Positions 1-6,221 of a DNA stretch of 8,602 nt are shown piece by piece (position 1 is the first letter of the stretch; the number at the start of each line of letters is the position of its first letter). The position numbers and the translations under genes are program-made. This DNA is from Peptococcaceae bacterium (lineage in GTDB: Bacteria > Bacillota > Desulfotomaculia > Desulfotomaculales > UBA12532). The stretch lies in assembly GCA_003445475.1 (NCBI GenBank), contig DMDP01000088.1:1-8602 (forward strand). Reading direction: 5' to 3'. The notes beneath the pieces were generated by a model that saw only the letters and a list, made by a program, of their open reading frames with translations, did no database searches and was not told where the DNA came from.

Positions 1-383
1 TCCACCGGGACGGCGCGGCCTGGCACGGCCCGCATGCCCTGGCCGTGACCGACGGCACCGGCCGGGTGGTCGGGATGCTCAGCCTGGGGAACCTGCTATC
101 CGCCGTCTTGATAAAGGACCTGGAAGAGGATACCTGGCAGAAGGCCGAAACCTGGGGCTGGTACTACATCAGGAAGCTTTGTGAACAGACCGGTTTGCGC
201 GTGCGAGATTTGATGCGGCCCATTGACCTTGTAACCGTAAGCGGCGGGGACGGCATCGTCGAGACCGCCCTTCGTTTTCTTACCCACCGCGTCAACTGGG
301 TGACGGTAATGGAGAAAGGCCGGGCGGTGGGGATTGTGCGCACCATTGACATCTTCGCGGCCATCGAAACTTTGATCGAGTAA
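1..383 (+). CDS. CBS-domain protein, 3' part only
   Basis: The reading frame is open from the left edge, so the true start lies outside the window; about 126 codons are visible, ending at TAA 381-383. The visible part shows the tail of one CBS motif (residues reading ALAVTDGTGRVVGMLSLGN) and then a full second one that starts VRDLMRPIDLVTV and ends GRAVGIVRTIDIFAAIE. CBS pairs form Bateman modules that usually bind adenine nucleotides (AMP, ATP, SAM) and regulate an attached or partner protein. No catalytic or membrane domain is visible in this fragment. It is only 18 nt upstream of the histidine kinase on the same strand, which suggests one operon with the two-component genes and a possible energy-state input to them. 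That link is inferred. It could be a stand-alone CBS protein or the C-terminus of a larger one. Confidence 0.85.
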   Translation, partial: HRDGAAWHGPHALAVTDGTGRVVGMLSLGNLLSAVLIKDLEEDTWQKAETWGWYYIRKLCEQTGLRVRDLMRPIDLVTVSGGDGIVETALRFLTHRVNWVTVMEKGRAVGIVRTIDIFAAIETLIE

Positions 384-401
384 AGGGATGAGGGGAGAAG
401 A

Positions 402-2231
402 TTGTTCAGGCTGCGTTTCGGTTTTGCCCGCCAGCTTTTGCTGTTTACGATCGTTCTCCTGGCACTGCCGTGCCTCTTGACGTTCTACATGCTGCACACG
501 ATCAACCGGGCCGAGGAAACCATGGTCGCCAATGATCGGGCAAAGATGGGGCAGGCCATGCGGATGCTGGACGCCCACTTTCACGGAACCTTCCAGGAGA
601 TCCTGGACCGCGCGGGTGTCCCCGACGGCGCGCGGCTGTACACCAAAGCGCGGGTGCTGAACACCGCCCTGCGGCCGATCATCCAGGACGTGTCAGCATC
701 CTATCCCGGAATGGAGCTGGGCTTTTACTCTAAGGACCTGGACATCATCCTGGACGGCAACCCCGAGTCCTACGACGTGAACTTTTCCTCCCGGCGCAAG
801 AACGACATGCTGCGGTCGCTTCAAGACAGAAAGCCGGTGATCAATGTCATCGGCCTCGGTAAGACGGGCCTGCTGGAGGCCTACATGCCTCTAGAGCGCA
901 ACGGGGAGGTCATCGGGCTGGTCGTGGCGCGCGAGAACATGAACGCCATCTATCAACGGCTGAGCCGGGTGCGGACCGAGGCCTATGCCGTCATCATTCT
1001 CGGCGTCCTGGTCGGCGTGGGCGGGTTCTTTGCGCTCCTTAACCGGTTCCTGCAGATGACGATGAAGGTCAAAGACGGCCTGCGGCACCTGGAGAACGAC
1101 CTGAGCTATCGTCTTCCCCCGGCGGTCGGGGAACTTGGCGAAATAGCCAGCGCGGTCAACCACCTGGCGGCGCGGCTTGGCGAGGTCCAGAGCTACAACG
1201 AGATCATTCTGGACAGCATCGACGCCGGTATCATAGCCGTGAACATGGACGGCCGGCTGATGACGGCCAACCCTTCGGCGACCCGCATGTTTGGCTTGAC
1301 CAACGAGAGCATGGAGCAGGACTTCCGGGACGTACTTCCGCCCGATTCCCCCGCGCGGACCCTCATCGCCCGCGCCCTGGAATGCGGCGAGACGGTTAAG
1401 GAAATGAGCACCCACTGGACCACCCCCAGGGGGGAGGTCAAGGACCTGGTGTGTACCACCGGCATCCTGTTTAACGCCCGCCGCGAGAGGGTGGGGGTAG
1501 TCCTGACCTGTAAGGACGTCACCGAGAAAAACCGGCTGGAGGAACGCATCCGGCGCCAGGAGAAGTTGGCCTCGCTCGGCAAGTTCGTGGCCGGTGTCGC
1601 GCACGAGATCCGCAACCCGCTGACCTCGATCAGCGGTTACATCCAGCACTGGCAGAAGAACAATACGCCCTCCGCACAGGCCGTCGCCACGGTCTGTCGC
1701 GAAGTGATGCGCCTGAACGCCATTGTCGACAAACTCCTGTTTTTCGCCCGTCCGGCCGAGAGCAAGTTCGGCAAGCACGACTTGAACCAACTGGTGGAGC
1801 GGGCGCTGCAGTTCTTTATTACGATGCACGACGATAAGGTGCAGATCGTCAAGGAACTGACCCCCGACCTACCCCCGGTGCGGATCGACCCGGAACAGAT
1901 CCAGCAGGTACTGGTTAACATGCTTTACAACGCCGTCCAGGCCATGCCGGACGGGGGAACCCTGACCGTTGGCACCGCTCACCACCGCGAGAGCGACATG
2001 GTGACACTAAAGGTAACCGATACCGGGATCGGCATCCCGGAGGAAAACCTGTCAAAGATCTTTGATCCTTTCTTTACCACCCGTGCCCGCGGCAGCGGTC
2101 TTGGCCTGGCCCTGGCGCACGAAATCGTCGGTGTGCACGGCGGGCACATCGAGGTCCGGAGCCGGGTCGGGGAGGGAACAACCTTCACGGTCTACCTGCC
2201 GCGCTACCGGGGTGAAGAGGAGGTGTCGTGA
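402..2231 (+). CDS. Membrane PAS-domain sensor histidine kinase (NtrB/AtoS/ZraS type)
   Basis: This 609-aa inner-membrane sensor autophosphorylates on histidine and passes the phosphate to the response regulator encoded next. Order: TM1 about 11-33; an extracytoplasmic domain about 34-193, PDC/Cache-like with a MPLERNGEVIGLVVAREN strand pair; TM2 about 194-217; a HAMP-like linker about 218-262; a PAS domain about 263-375; a coiled linker; HisKA with H-box HEIRNPLTSI (His401); and HATPase_c with N-box around Asn506/Asn510, G1 DTGIGI at 540-545, F-box FDPFFTT at 554-560 and G2 GSGLGL at 564-569. All catalytic boxes are intact. The start is TTG 402, preceded by AGGGGAG (391-397). There is no in-frame ATG or GTG between this point and the upstream TAA at 381-383, and TM1 begins soon after it. 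The ligand is unknown. The kinase stop overlaps the next start, so the two are probably translationally coupled. Confidence 0.95.
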   Translation: MFRLRFGFARQLLLFTIVLLALPCLLTFYMLHTINRAEETMVANDRAKMGQAMRMLDAHFHGTFQEILDRAGVPDGARLYTKARVLNTALRPIIQDVSASYPGMELGFYSKDLDIILDGNPESYDVNFSSRRKNDMLRSLQDRKPVINVIGLGKTGLLEAYMPLERNGEVIGLVVARENMNAIYQRLSRVRTEAYAVIILGVLVGVGGFFALLNRFLQMTMKVKDGLRHLENDLSYRLPPAVGELGEIASAVNHLAARLGEVQSYNEIILDSIDAGIIAVNMDGRLMTANPSATRMFGLTNESMEQDFRDVLPPDSPARTLIARALECGETVKEMSTHWTTPRGEVKDLVCTTGILFNARRERVGVVLTCKDVTEKNRLEERIRRQEKLASLGKFVAGVAHEIRNPLTSISGYIQHWQKNNTPSAQAVATVCREVMRLNAIVDKLLFFARPAESKFGKHDLNQLVERALQFFITMHDDKVQIVKELTPDLPPVRIDPEQIQQVLVNMLYNAVQAMPDGGTLTVGTAHHRESDMVTLKVTDTGIGIPEENLSKIFDPFFTTRARGSGLGLALAHEIVGVHGGHIEVRSRVGEGTTFTVYLPRYRGEEEVS

Positions 2232-3592
2232 TGACCAGAATTCTGGTGGTGGATGATGAGGAGAGCGTCTGCCAGATGCTCTCCGATATTCTCTCCGACG
2301 AGGGTTACCGGGTGGAAACGGCCGCCGACGGCCGGGAAGCCTTGGCCAAGCTGGAGGACGAGCACTTCGACGTCGCCCTGGTGGATATCCGCATGCCTGA
2401 GATGGACGGCATGCAGCTCCTGGAGCGGATACAGGCTGCGGGTGCGACCCTTCCGGTGATTATGATGACCGCCTACGGGACCACCGATACCGCCATCCAG
2501 GCAATGAAGCTCGGGGCCTTCGACTATGTCCTGAAACCTTTCAACCTGGAGGAACTCCTGATTACCCTGCGCAAAGCGGTGGAGATGGAGCGGATGGCCC
2601 GCGAGGTGGCCGCCCTGCGCAAGGAGCTGGCCGGAGACGGCCCGCCGGCGGAGATCATGGTCGGCCGGGCGCCGGCGATGCAGGAACTCTATAAACAAAT
2701 CGGTCGGGTGGCCGCCTCCAACGCCACGGTACTCATCCTGGGGGAGAGCGGGACCGGGAAGGAATTGGTGGCCGGGGCCATTCACCATAACAGCGCGCGC
2801 AAGGACGGCCCCTTCGTCAAGATCAACTGCGCGGCACTGCCCGAGAACCTGCTGGAGAGTGAGCTCTTCGGTTACGAGAAGGGGGCCTTTACCGGGGCAG
2901 TCAGCCGCAAGCTGGGCAAGTTCGAGGTCGCCCACGGGGGGACGATCCTGCTGGACGAGATCAGTGAGATCTCTCCGGCCGTGCAGGCGAAGCTCTTGCG
3001 TGTTTTGCAAGAGCGGGAGTTCGAACGCGTGGGCGGAACGAAAAGTATCCAGGTCGATGTCCGCATCCTGGCGGCGACAAACAGGAACCTGGATGAACTC
3101 GTGCGGGAGGGTCTCTTCCGCGAGGACCTGTTTTTCCGCCTGAACGTAGTCACCATCCGGGTGCCGCCGCTGCGCGAGCGGAAGGAGGACATCCCGCTCC
3201 TGGTAGAACACTACCTGAAGACCCTCAGACCGTCACCGGGGAAGGAGATCACAGGGTTTTCCCCGGAGGCAATGCGCCTGATGATGGAATACGACTGGCC
3301 GGGCAACGTCCGGGAGTTGAAGAATATCTGCGAAAGAGTAATGGTCATGGCCACCGGCCCGGTCATTGTGCCCGAAGACCTGCCGTATAACCTGCGGCCG
3401 GAGGGACGGGAGATGGATGCCGAAGGCCGCTGGAAAAACAAGACCCTGAAGGAGATCGTGGCCGACGTCGAGCGGACCGTAATCCTCCGGGCGCTCAAGG
3501 AGCACGGGGGTAACCGCACCCGGGCCGCCCAGGCCCTGGGTATCAACCGCCGCTCCCTCTATGCCAAGCTTAAGGAATACGGCCTGGACTGA
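2231..3592 (+). CDS. Sigma-54-dependent response regulator (NtrC/AtoC/ZraR family)
   Basis: This 453-aa DNA-binding activator should remodel sigma-54 RNA polymerase when phosphorylated by the upstream kinase. The receiver domain (1-120) has the acidic pair Asp8/Asp9, phosphoacceptor Asp52 (ALVDIRMPEMDG), Thr80 and Lys102. The AAA+ domain (about 143-375) carries Walker A GESGTGKE (171-178), the sigma-54 contact loop GAFTGA (218-223), Walker B TILLDEI (238-244), an arginine-rich FREDLFFRLNV segment (296-306) and the WPGNVREL motif (356-363). A Fis-type helix-turn-helix lies at about 409-450 (GGNRTRAAQALGINRRSLYAKL). I place the start at ATG 2231: GAGGAGGTG (2217-2225) is 5 nt upstream, whereas GTG 2228 would leave only 2 nt. 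The start ATG shares its A with the kinase TGA. The intact GAFTGA implies real sigma-54 activation, and a matching promoter lies 130 bp downstream of the gene. Confidence 0.96.
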   Translation: MTRILVVDDEESVCQMLSDILSDEGYRVETAADGREALAKLEDEHFDVALVDIRMPEMDGMQLLERIQAAGATLPVIMMTAYGTTDTAIQAMKLGAFDYVLKPFNLEELLITLRKAVEMERMAREVAALRKELAGDGPPAEIMVGRAPAMQELYKQIGRVAASNATVLILGESGTGKELVAGAIHHNSARKDGPFVKINCAALPENLLESELFGYEKGAFTGAVSRKLGKFEVAHGGTILLDEISEISPAVQAKLLRVLQEREFERVGGTKSIQVDVRILAATNRNLDELVREGLFREDLFFRLNVVTIRVPPLRERKEDIPLLVEHYLKTLRPSPGKEITGFSPEAMRLMMEYDWPGNVRELKNICERVMVMATGPVIVPEDLPYNLRPEGREMDAEGRWKNKTLKEIVADVERTVILRALKEHGGNRTRAAQALGINRRSLYAKLKEYGLD

Positions 3593-3609
3593 ATGGGGGA
3601 AGAGCGGGG

Positions 3610-3652
3610 GGGCAAAAATGACACACCAGGTGGGCAAAAATTGCCCACCTGG
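3610..3652. promoter_or_regulatory. Candidate enhancer (UAS): palindrome plus tandem imperfect copy
   Basis: The segment 3626-3652 is a perfect inverted repeat with 12-bp arms and a 3-nt centre; its core is TGGGCAAAAATTGCCCA. Exactly 22 bp upstream, 3610-3630 repeats 3632-3652 at 17 of 21 positions and shares the unbroken block GGGCAAAAAT, so the two copies fall on the same helix face. The palindrome centre (3639) is about 107 bp upstream of the start point expected from the -24/-12 element at 3719-3735, a typical distance for an NtrC-family enhancer. I infer that the response regulator just upstream binds here. The palindrome could instead act as an RNA hairpin at the end of the regulator mRNA, but no U-run follows it. 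Confidence 0.6.
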
Positions 3653-3671
3653 ACATTGCAGGCCGGTTTCA

Positions 3672-3705
3672 GCGGGGTGCCTGATAGGCACCCCGCCTCA
3701 TTTTT
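3672..3705 (+). terminator. Rho-independent terminator of the kinase/regulator operon
   Basis: A perfect 10-bp GC-rich stem (GCGGGGTGCC, loop TGATA, GGCACCCCGC) spans 3672-3696. It is followed after four bases by TTTTT at 3701-3705, with a second T7 run at 3714-3720. It lies 80 bp after the response-regulator stop. It sits between the putative enhancer and the sigma-54 promoter, so it should insulate the transporter operon from read-through. Confidence 0.85.
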
Positions 3706-3718
3706 CTCGCGCATTTTT

Positions 3719-3735
3719 TTGGCACGGTTTTCGCT
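3719..3735 (+). promoter_or_regulatory. Sigma-54 (-24/-12) promoter
   Basis: The sequence TTGGCACGGTTTTCGCT matches the consensus YTGGCACG-N4-TTGCW at every position except one (C for the second T of the -12 box). The invariant GG is at 3721-3722 and GC at 3733-3734, with the required 10 bp between them. Transcription would begin near 3745-3746 and give a leader of about 85 nt before the ATG at 3830. The promoter faces the small membrane protein/TSUP operon and lies next to a gene for a sigma-54 activator. Confidence 0.85.
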
Positions 3736-3829
3736 AATTAAACGGGCAGAACCGAAAAAGGGCGAGGGGGGTGATCTTCGCCTCTTAAAACAAGCACCTT
3801 TTTGATCTCGACCAAAGGGGGTTCGCGCA

Positions 3830-4138
3830 ATGGCCCATGCCCAAACGGCGCCAAAGCAAAATACAAGGCCTGAAGCCGGTACAAACGGTAGTGGAAAGCA
3901 CCTTCTCAGCCTTCTGCTGCTCGCAGGCGGTACGGTCGTGGTCTACGGCCTGATCTTTCTGGGTTTTGGATCGATTAAGCCCTGGCTTACCAACGGGGGG
4001 TTTTACGCCCCATGCATTACGATGCCCACCGTCCTCCTGGTGGCTTTCCTCTACGGTGGAACGGTCTACCGCCTGCTGAAGCCACTGGAAAGAAGAATTG
4101 ATTCCTTGGGCATCAGCGAAGGAAGGGGGCATCGCTAG
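3830..4138 (+). CDS. Small two-TM membrane protein, first gene of TSUP operon
   Basis: The 102-residue protein has a polar N-terminus (1-23), a hydrophobic segment at about 24-46, a short loop (SIKPWLTNGG), a second hydrophobic segment at about 58-81, and a charged tail containing KPLERR. The positive residues beside both segments suggest that both ends are cytoplasmic. I do not recognise a named family. The start is ATG 3830 with AAAGGGGG (3814-3821) 8 nt upstream. It is the first gene behind the sigma-54 promoter, and its TAG (4136-4138) directly abuts the ATG of the TSUP permease, so the two products are probably made in fixed ratio. An accessory or regulatory subunit of the permease is a reasonable guess, but nothing in the sequence shows a biochemical activity. 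Confidence 0.85.
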   Translation: MAHAQTAPKQNTRPEAGTNGSGKHLLSLLLLAGGTVVVYGLIFLGFGSIKPWLTNGGFYAPCITMPTVLLVAFLYGGTVYRLLKPLERRIDSLGISEGRGHR

Positions 4139-5221
4139 ATGGCCGGAATGGCAGCTCCGCACGGAGTTACGGAAGCGTTAACCTTTGTCCAGCTTACACC
4201 GATACGTGCCATAGCCCTGGCCGGACTTGGGTTTGTTGGGGGTCTTTTGAGCGGGTTCTTCGGCACGGGCGGGGCCTTCATTATGACTCCGGGGATGATG
4301 GGCCTCGGGGTGCCGGGCATCGCCGCCGTGGGCGCCAACATCACCCACAAGTTCGGCAAGGCGCTGGTCGGCGCGGCCAAACACCGCGAGATGGGTAACG
4401 TTGACGTGAAACTGGTGCTGTTTATGTTTGTCGCCCTGACGGCGGGCGTGCAGATGGCGGTCACAATAAACACCCGGGTCTATGAAATGCTCGGCACGGC
4501 CGGGTCCAACCTCTATATCAGCGCGATCTATGTCATCCTGCTCTCGATCGTCGCCTGGGGTATGTATCGCGACTTGAAGAACGGTGGCAAGGCCCAAACC
4601 GCGAAGGGTCCGTCCCTGATGGAAAGGATCCAGAAGGTTAATCTGCCGCCGATGATCAATTTCACCGTGGCGAACACGCGGGTTTCCCTCTGGCTGGTGC
4701 TCTTTGTGGGTCTGGCCACCGGGTACCTGGCCGGGACGATCGGCGTCGGCGGTTTCGTCGGCGTGCCGGCAATGATCTACCTGCTCGGGGTGCGTACGGT
4801 GATCGCCGCCGGGACCGAGCTCGGGATGGCCATCTTCTCCGGGGCTTACGGCGCGCTGATGTACGCCAAAGGCGGGTTTGTGGACATTCGCCTGACGCTC
4901 CTGCTGTATTTGGGTTCCCTTCTGGGCATCCAGATCGGCGCCATTGCCACCAAGGCCGTGCGCGAAGGGCAGATCAAGCTGGTTATTGTGACTGTGGTTG
5001 CCCTGGTCGCGGCCAGCCGCGCGGTGGCCATACCGAAGTACCTGGCCGAGCTAGGTAACGTGAGCTTTTCGCCGGCGTTGGCCAACTTCCTCGAAGTAGG
5101 AGCGAATATCCTCCTTTACGGCAGCGCCATTGCCGGCGCGGTCCTGATCTTGGTCTGGATCCTCCAGGCCCTGGCGAAGGGAAAGGCGCCGGACGCCGTT
5201 CCCGCGCGTTCCCGGCTATAA
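4139..5221 (+). CDS. TSUP-family (TauE/SafE) anion permease
   Basis: This is a 360-aa polytopic inner-membrane protein with the two-fold internal repeat typical of the TSUP family. The first glycine-rich motif is at about 32-60 (GFVGGLLSGFFGTGGAFIMTP) with AVGANI after it. The second is at about 191-226 (GLATGYLAGTIGVGGFVGVPA) with AAGTEL at the equivalent place. Roughly eight to nine membrane segments can be drawn: about 23-41, 45-65, 90-110, 122-141, 183-204, 222-243, 252-271, 279-297 and 320-345, with a charged cytoplasmic loop at 143-170. Members move sulfite, taurine or sulfoacetate-type sulfonates, thiosulfate or other small anions; direction and substrate cannot be read from the sequence. 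At 360 aa it is longer than the common ~250-aa members. The start is ATG 4139 with GGAAGGGGG (4121-4129) upstream. It is the middle gene of a three-gene operon under a sigma-54 promoter. Confidence 0.92.
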   Translation: MAGMAAPHGVTEALTFVQLTPIRAIALAGLGFVGGLLSGFFGTGGAFIMTPGMMGLGVPGIAAVGANITHKFGKALVGAAKHREMGNVDVKLVLFMFVALTAGVQMAVTINTRVYEMLGTAGSNLYISAIYVILLSIVAWGMYRDLKNGGKAQTAKGPSLMERIQKVNLPPMINFTVANTRVSLWLVLFVGLATGYLAGTIGVGGFVGVPAMIYLLGVRTVIAAGTELGMAIFSGAYGALMYAKGGFVDIRLTLLLYLGSLLGIQIGAIATKAVREGQIKLVIVTVVALVAASRAVAIPKYLAELGNVSFSPALANFLEVGANILLYGSAIAGAVLILVWILQALAKGKAPDAVPARSRL

Positions 5222-5232
5222 GTTAATAGGCT

Positions 5233-5240
5233 GAGAGGGG
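5233..5240 (+). promoter_or_regulatory. Ribosome binding site that decides the start of the next gene
   Basis: GAGAGGGG at 5233-5240 directly abuts a TTG at 5241, too close to use, but lies 9 nt before a second in-frame TTG at 5250. This favours the downstream start. Confidence 0.6.
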
Positions 5241-5249
5241 TTGGTAGCG

Positions 5250-5693
5250 TTGACACAGGAGACGGAAAGACTCTCGGCAGACGAACGGAAAAGGGTAAGA
5301 CGTTTCAGTACGGCGCTTACCGCGGCGCTCCTGGTCCTGGCCCTGGTTACCTTCTGGGCCGTAGCGTACATCCTTCAGGACACGGTCTTTACCCATTACT
5401 TTGACCCGCAAAGGCACACCATCGTCGAGGAGGCCGGCAACGGTGAGATCCTGGAATGGCAGGACAGCCAGGGCAACGTCTACACCCCCGAGGACCCACA
5501 CGTGGTATGGTACCCGGTAACGCTGGGCTTCGTCGTACTCTTCCTGATGGGCATATGTTACGGGTTGTACGTCCTGATGATGGAGCAGTATGTCGCCCTG
5601 ATCCTGGTGCGCCGGTGGTACACCGGGGTCCTGCGCGATCTTCTTCCGACCAGCAAGCAGAAACCGGACGGGCAGAAGTACGCCTGGTCCTAG
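5250..5693 (+). CDS. Two-TM membrane protein, last gene of TSUP operon
   Basis: From TTG 5250 the product is 147 aa (150 if TTG 5241 is used). A basic N-terminus (ERKRVRRFS, 12-20) precedes TM1 at about 22-42. An acidic hydrophilic loop of about 45 residues follows (43-87, including TIVEEAGNGEILEWQDSQG), then TM2 at about 88-110 and a cytoplasmic tail with RR and several lysines. By the positive-inside rule the loop faces outside, so it could contact substrate or another extracytoplasmic protein. I recognise no family. The gene starts 28 nt after the permease stop and is followed by a terminator, so it closes the operon. Two unrelated 2-TM proteins bracketing one TSUP permease suggest a multi-subunit transporter; that is inference from context only. 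Confidence 0.85.
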   Translation: MTQETERLSADERKRVRRFSTALTAALLVLALVTFWAVAYILQDTVFTHYFDPQRHTIVEEAGNGEILEWQDSQGNVYTPEDPHVVWYPVTLGFVVLFLMGICYGLYVLMMEQYVALILVRRWYTGVLRDLLPTSKQKPDGQKYAWS

Positions 5694-5743
5694 GAAAACC
5701 GGTTCTAAAAACGCCAATCTCCATCTATCTCTCTATACCTTCT

Positions 5744-5767
5744 TGCCCGCAAGGGCACATTTTTTTT
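5744..5767 (+). terminator. Rho-independent terminator of the TSUP operon
   Basis: A short stem TGCCC / GGCA-type (TGCCC 5744-5748, GGGCA 5753-5757) closed by a GCAA tetraloop is followed by CA and eight T residues (5760-5767). The 5-bp stem is short, but the stable tetraloop and long T-run support termination. It is 50 bp after the last operon gene and faces the convergent minus-strand genes. Confidence 0.65.
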
Positions 5768-5816
5768 GGCCGGGTATAGCGATAGGGGTTAATCCCGGCC
5801 GGGGAACCGGTCGCGC

Positions 5817-6071
5817 TCAGGGCATCCCCCAGGCGTCTGTTGATACCAGGCTACCGCCGGGCCTCAAATTCTTCCGGAGAATAACCTCTATTGGCTCTAA
5901 TACTTCAGCAAGGGCATCGCCAAGGACTTCCCAGCGCTCCCATAACGGCATTCCCGAAAATGCCGGCGAAACGACGAGAAGGTCTATGTCACTATCAATT
6001 CTTGCTGTGCCTTTTGCTTGAGAACCGAACAGGTAAACCTTCTGAATGGGTATACCTTTTCTTTTCAACAC
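5817..6071 (-). CDS. MNT-type nucleotidyltransferase domain protein (5' end out of frame)
   Basis: The open frame encodes 84 aa with a minimal nucleotidyltransferase core: VYLFGSQAKGTARIDSDIDL at residues 12-31 holds the GS-x10-DxD signature (Gly16-Ser17, Asp28, Asp30), and Glu62 in PIEVI is the likely third carboxylate. Such proteins transfer nucleotides (often AMP) to a partner; many are antitoxins of HEPN toxins. Read alone the frame must start at GTG 6071, which lacks the usual N-terminal helix and has no Shine-Dalgarno. A better start, ATG 6120 with AAGGGAAG upstream, lies in another frame and joins this one only if one A is removed from the AAAAGAAAAGG stretch. The gene is therefore probably frameshifted or carries a sequencing error. 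No HEPN gene is visible next to it. The C-terminus (after residue 65) is also atypical. It runs convergently to the TSUP operon. Confidence 0.7.
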   Translation of the reverse strand: MLKRKGIPIQKVYLFGSQAKGTARIDSDIDLLVVSPAFSGMPLWERWEVLGDALAEVLEPIEVILRKNLRPGGSLVSTDAWGMP

Positions 6072-6120
6072 TTAGGTAAGAATTTATAATGTCCGTTATT
6101 TGGCTTGTTGTTTTAGGCAT
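6072..6120 (-). pseudogene. Displaced 5' end of the nucleotidyltransferase gene
   Basis: ATG 6120 is preceded by a good ribosome binding site (AAGGGAAG, about 7-10 nt upstream). It encodes MPKTTSQITDIINSYLSV, an amphipathic stretch like the N-terminal helix that normally precedes the MNT core. This frame runs on only to TGA at 5995-5997 (41 aa) with a nonsense tail. The catalytic frame begins one base out of register near 6055-6071, so the two pieces look like one gene split by a +1 indel. Confidence 0.5.
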
Positions 6121-6121
6121 T

Positions 6122-6201
6122 TTACCACTTCCCTTGCAGATATTCACTCAAGAATGCGGATCAACTCCTAGGGCTTTGGGAACAACTACCCACGGCCTCA
6201 T
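6122..6201 (-). pseudogene. Short broken reading frame upstream of the nucleotidyltransferase
   Basis: Minus-strand codons 6201-6148 read MRPWVVVPKALGVDPHS then TGA. Shifting frame by one base at the CATTCTTG site continues as FLSEYLQGKW and stops at TAA 6124-6122, one base before the nucleotidyltransferase ATG. The continuation reads like a natural protein end and its stop sits where a coupled upstream partner would end. At most about 27 codons are present, so it would be the C-terminal scrap of a small gene. I cannot assign a family. It may be chance. Confidence 0.3.
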
Positions 6202-6221
6202 ATTGGCTTCAACTTATCTAG

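Noticed and set aside
891..1829. Long minus-strand open frame inside the kinase gene
   Set aside because: It is the antisense of a clearly conserved PAS/HisKA coding region in GC-rich DNA; its translation shows no domain.
2204..3211. Long minus-strand open frame across the response regulator
   Set aside because: It is opposite an unmistakable receiver/AAA+ domain and is an expected by-product of GC-rich codon use.
3593..3805. Open frame of 70 codons directly after the response regulator
   Set aside because: It runs through the palindrome, the terminator hairpin and the sigma-54 promoter, has no ribosome site and looks random in composition.
5744..5757. TTGCCC/GGGCA in the TSUP terminator resembling the enhancer half-sites
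   Set aside because: The half-sites are in the opposite order and spacing to the palindrome at 3626-3652; a terminator explains them fully.
5768..5800. Inverted repeat GGCCGGG ... CCCGGCC with a 19-nt loop
   Set aside because: The loop is long and no T-run follows on either strand in the direction that would end a gene, so I do not call it a terminator.
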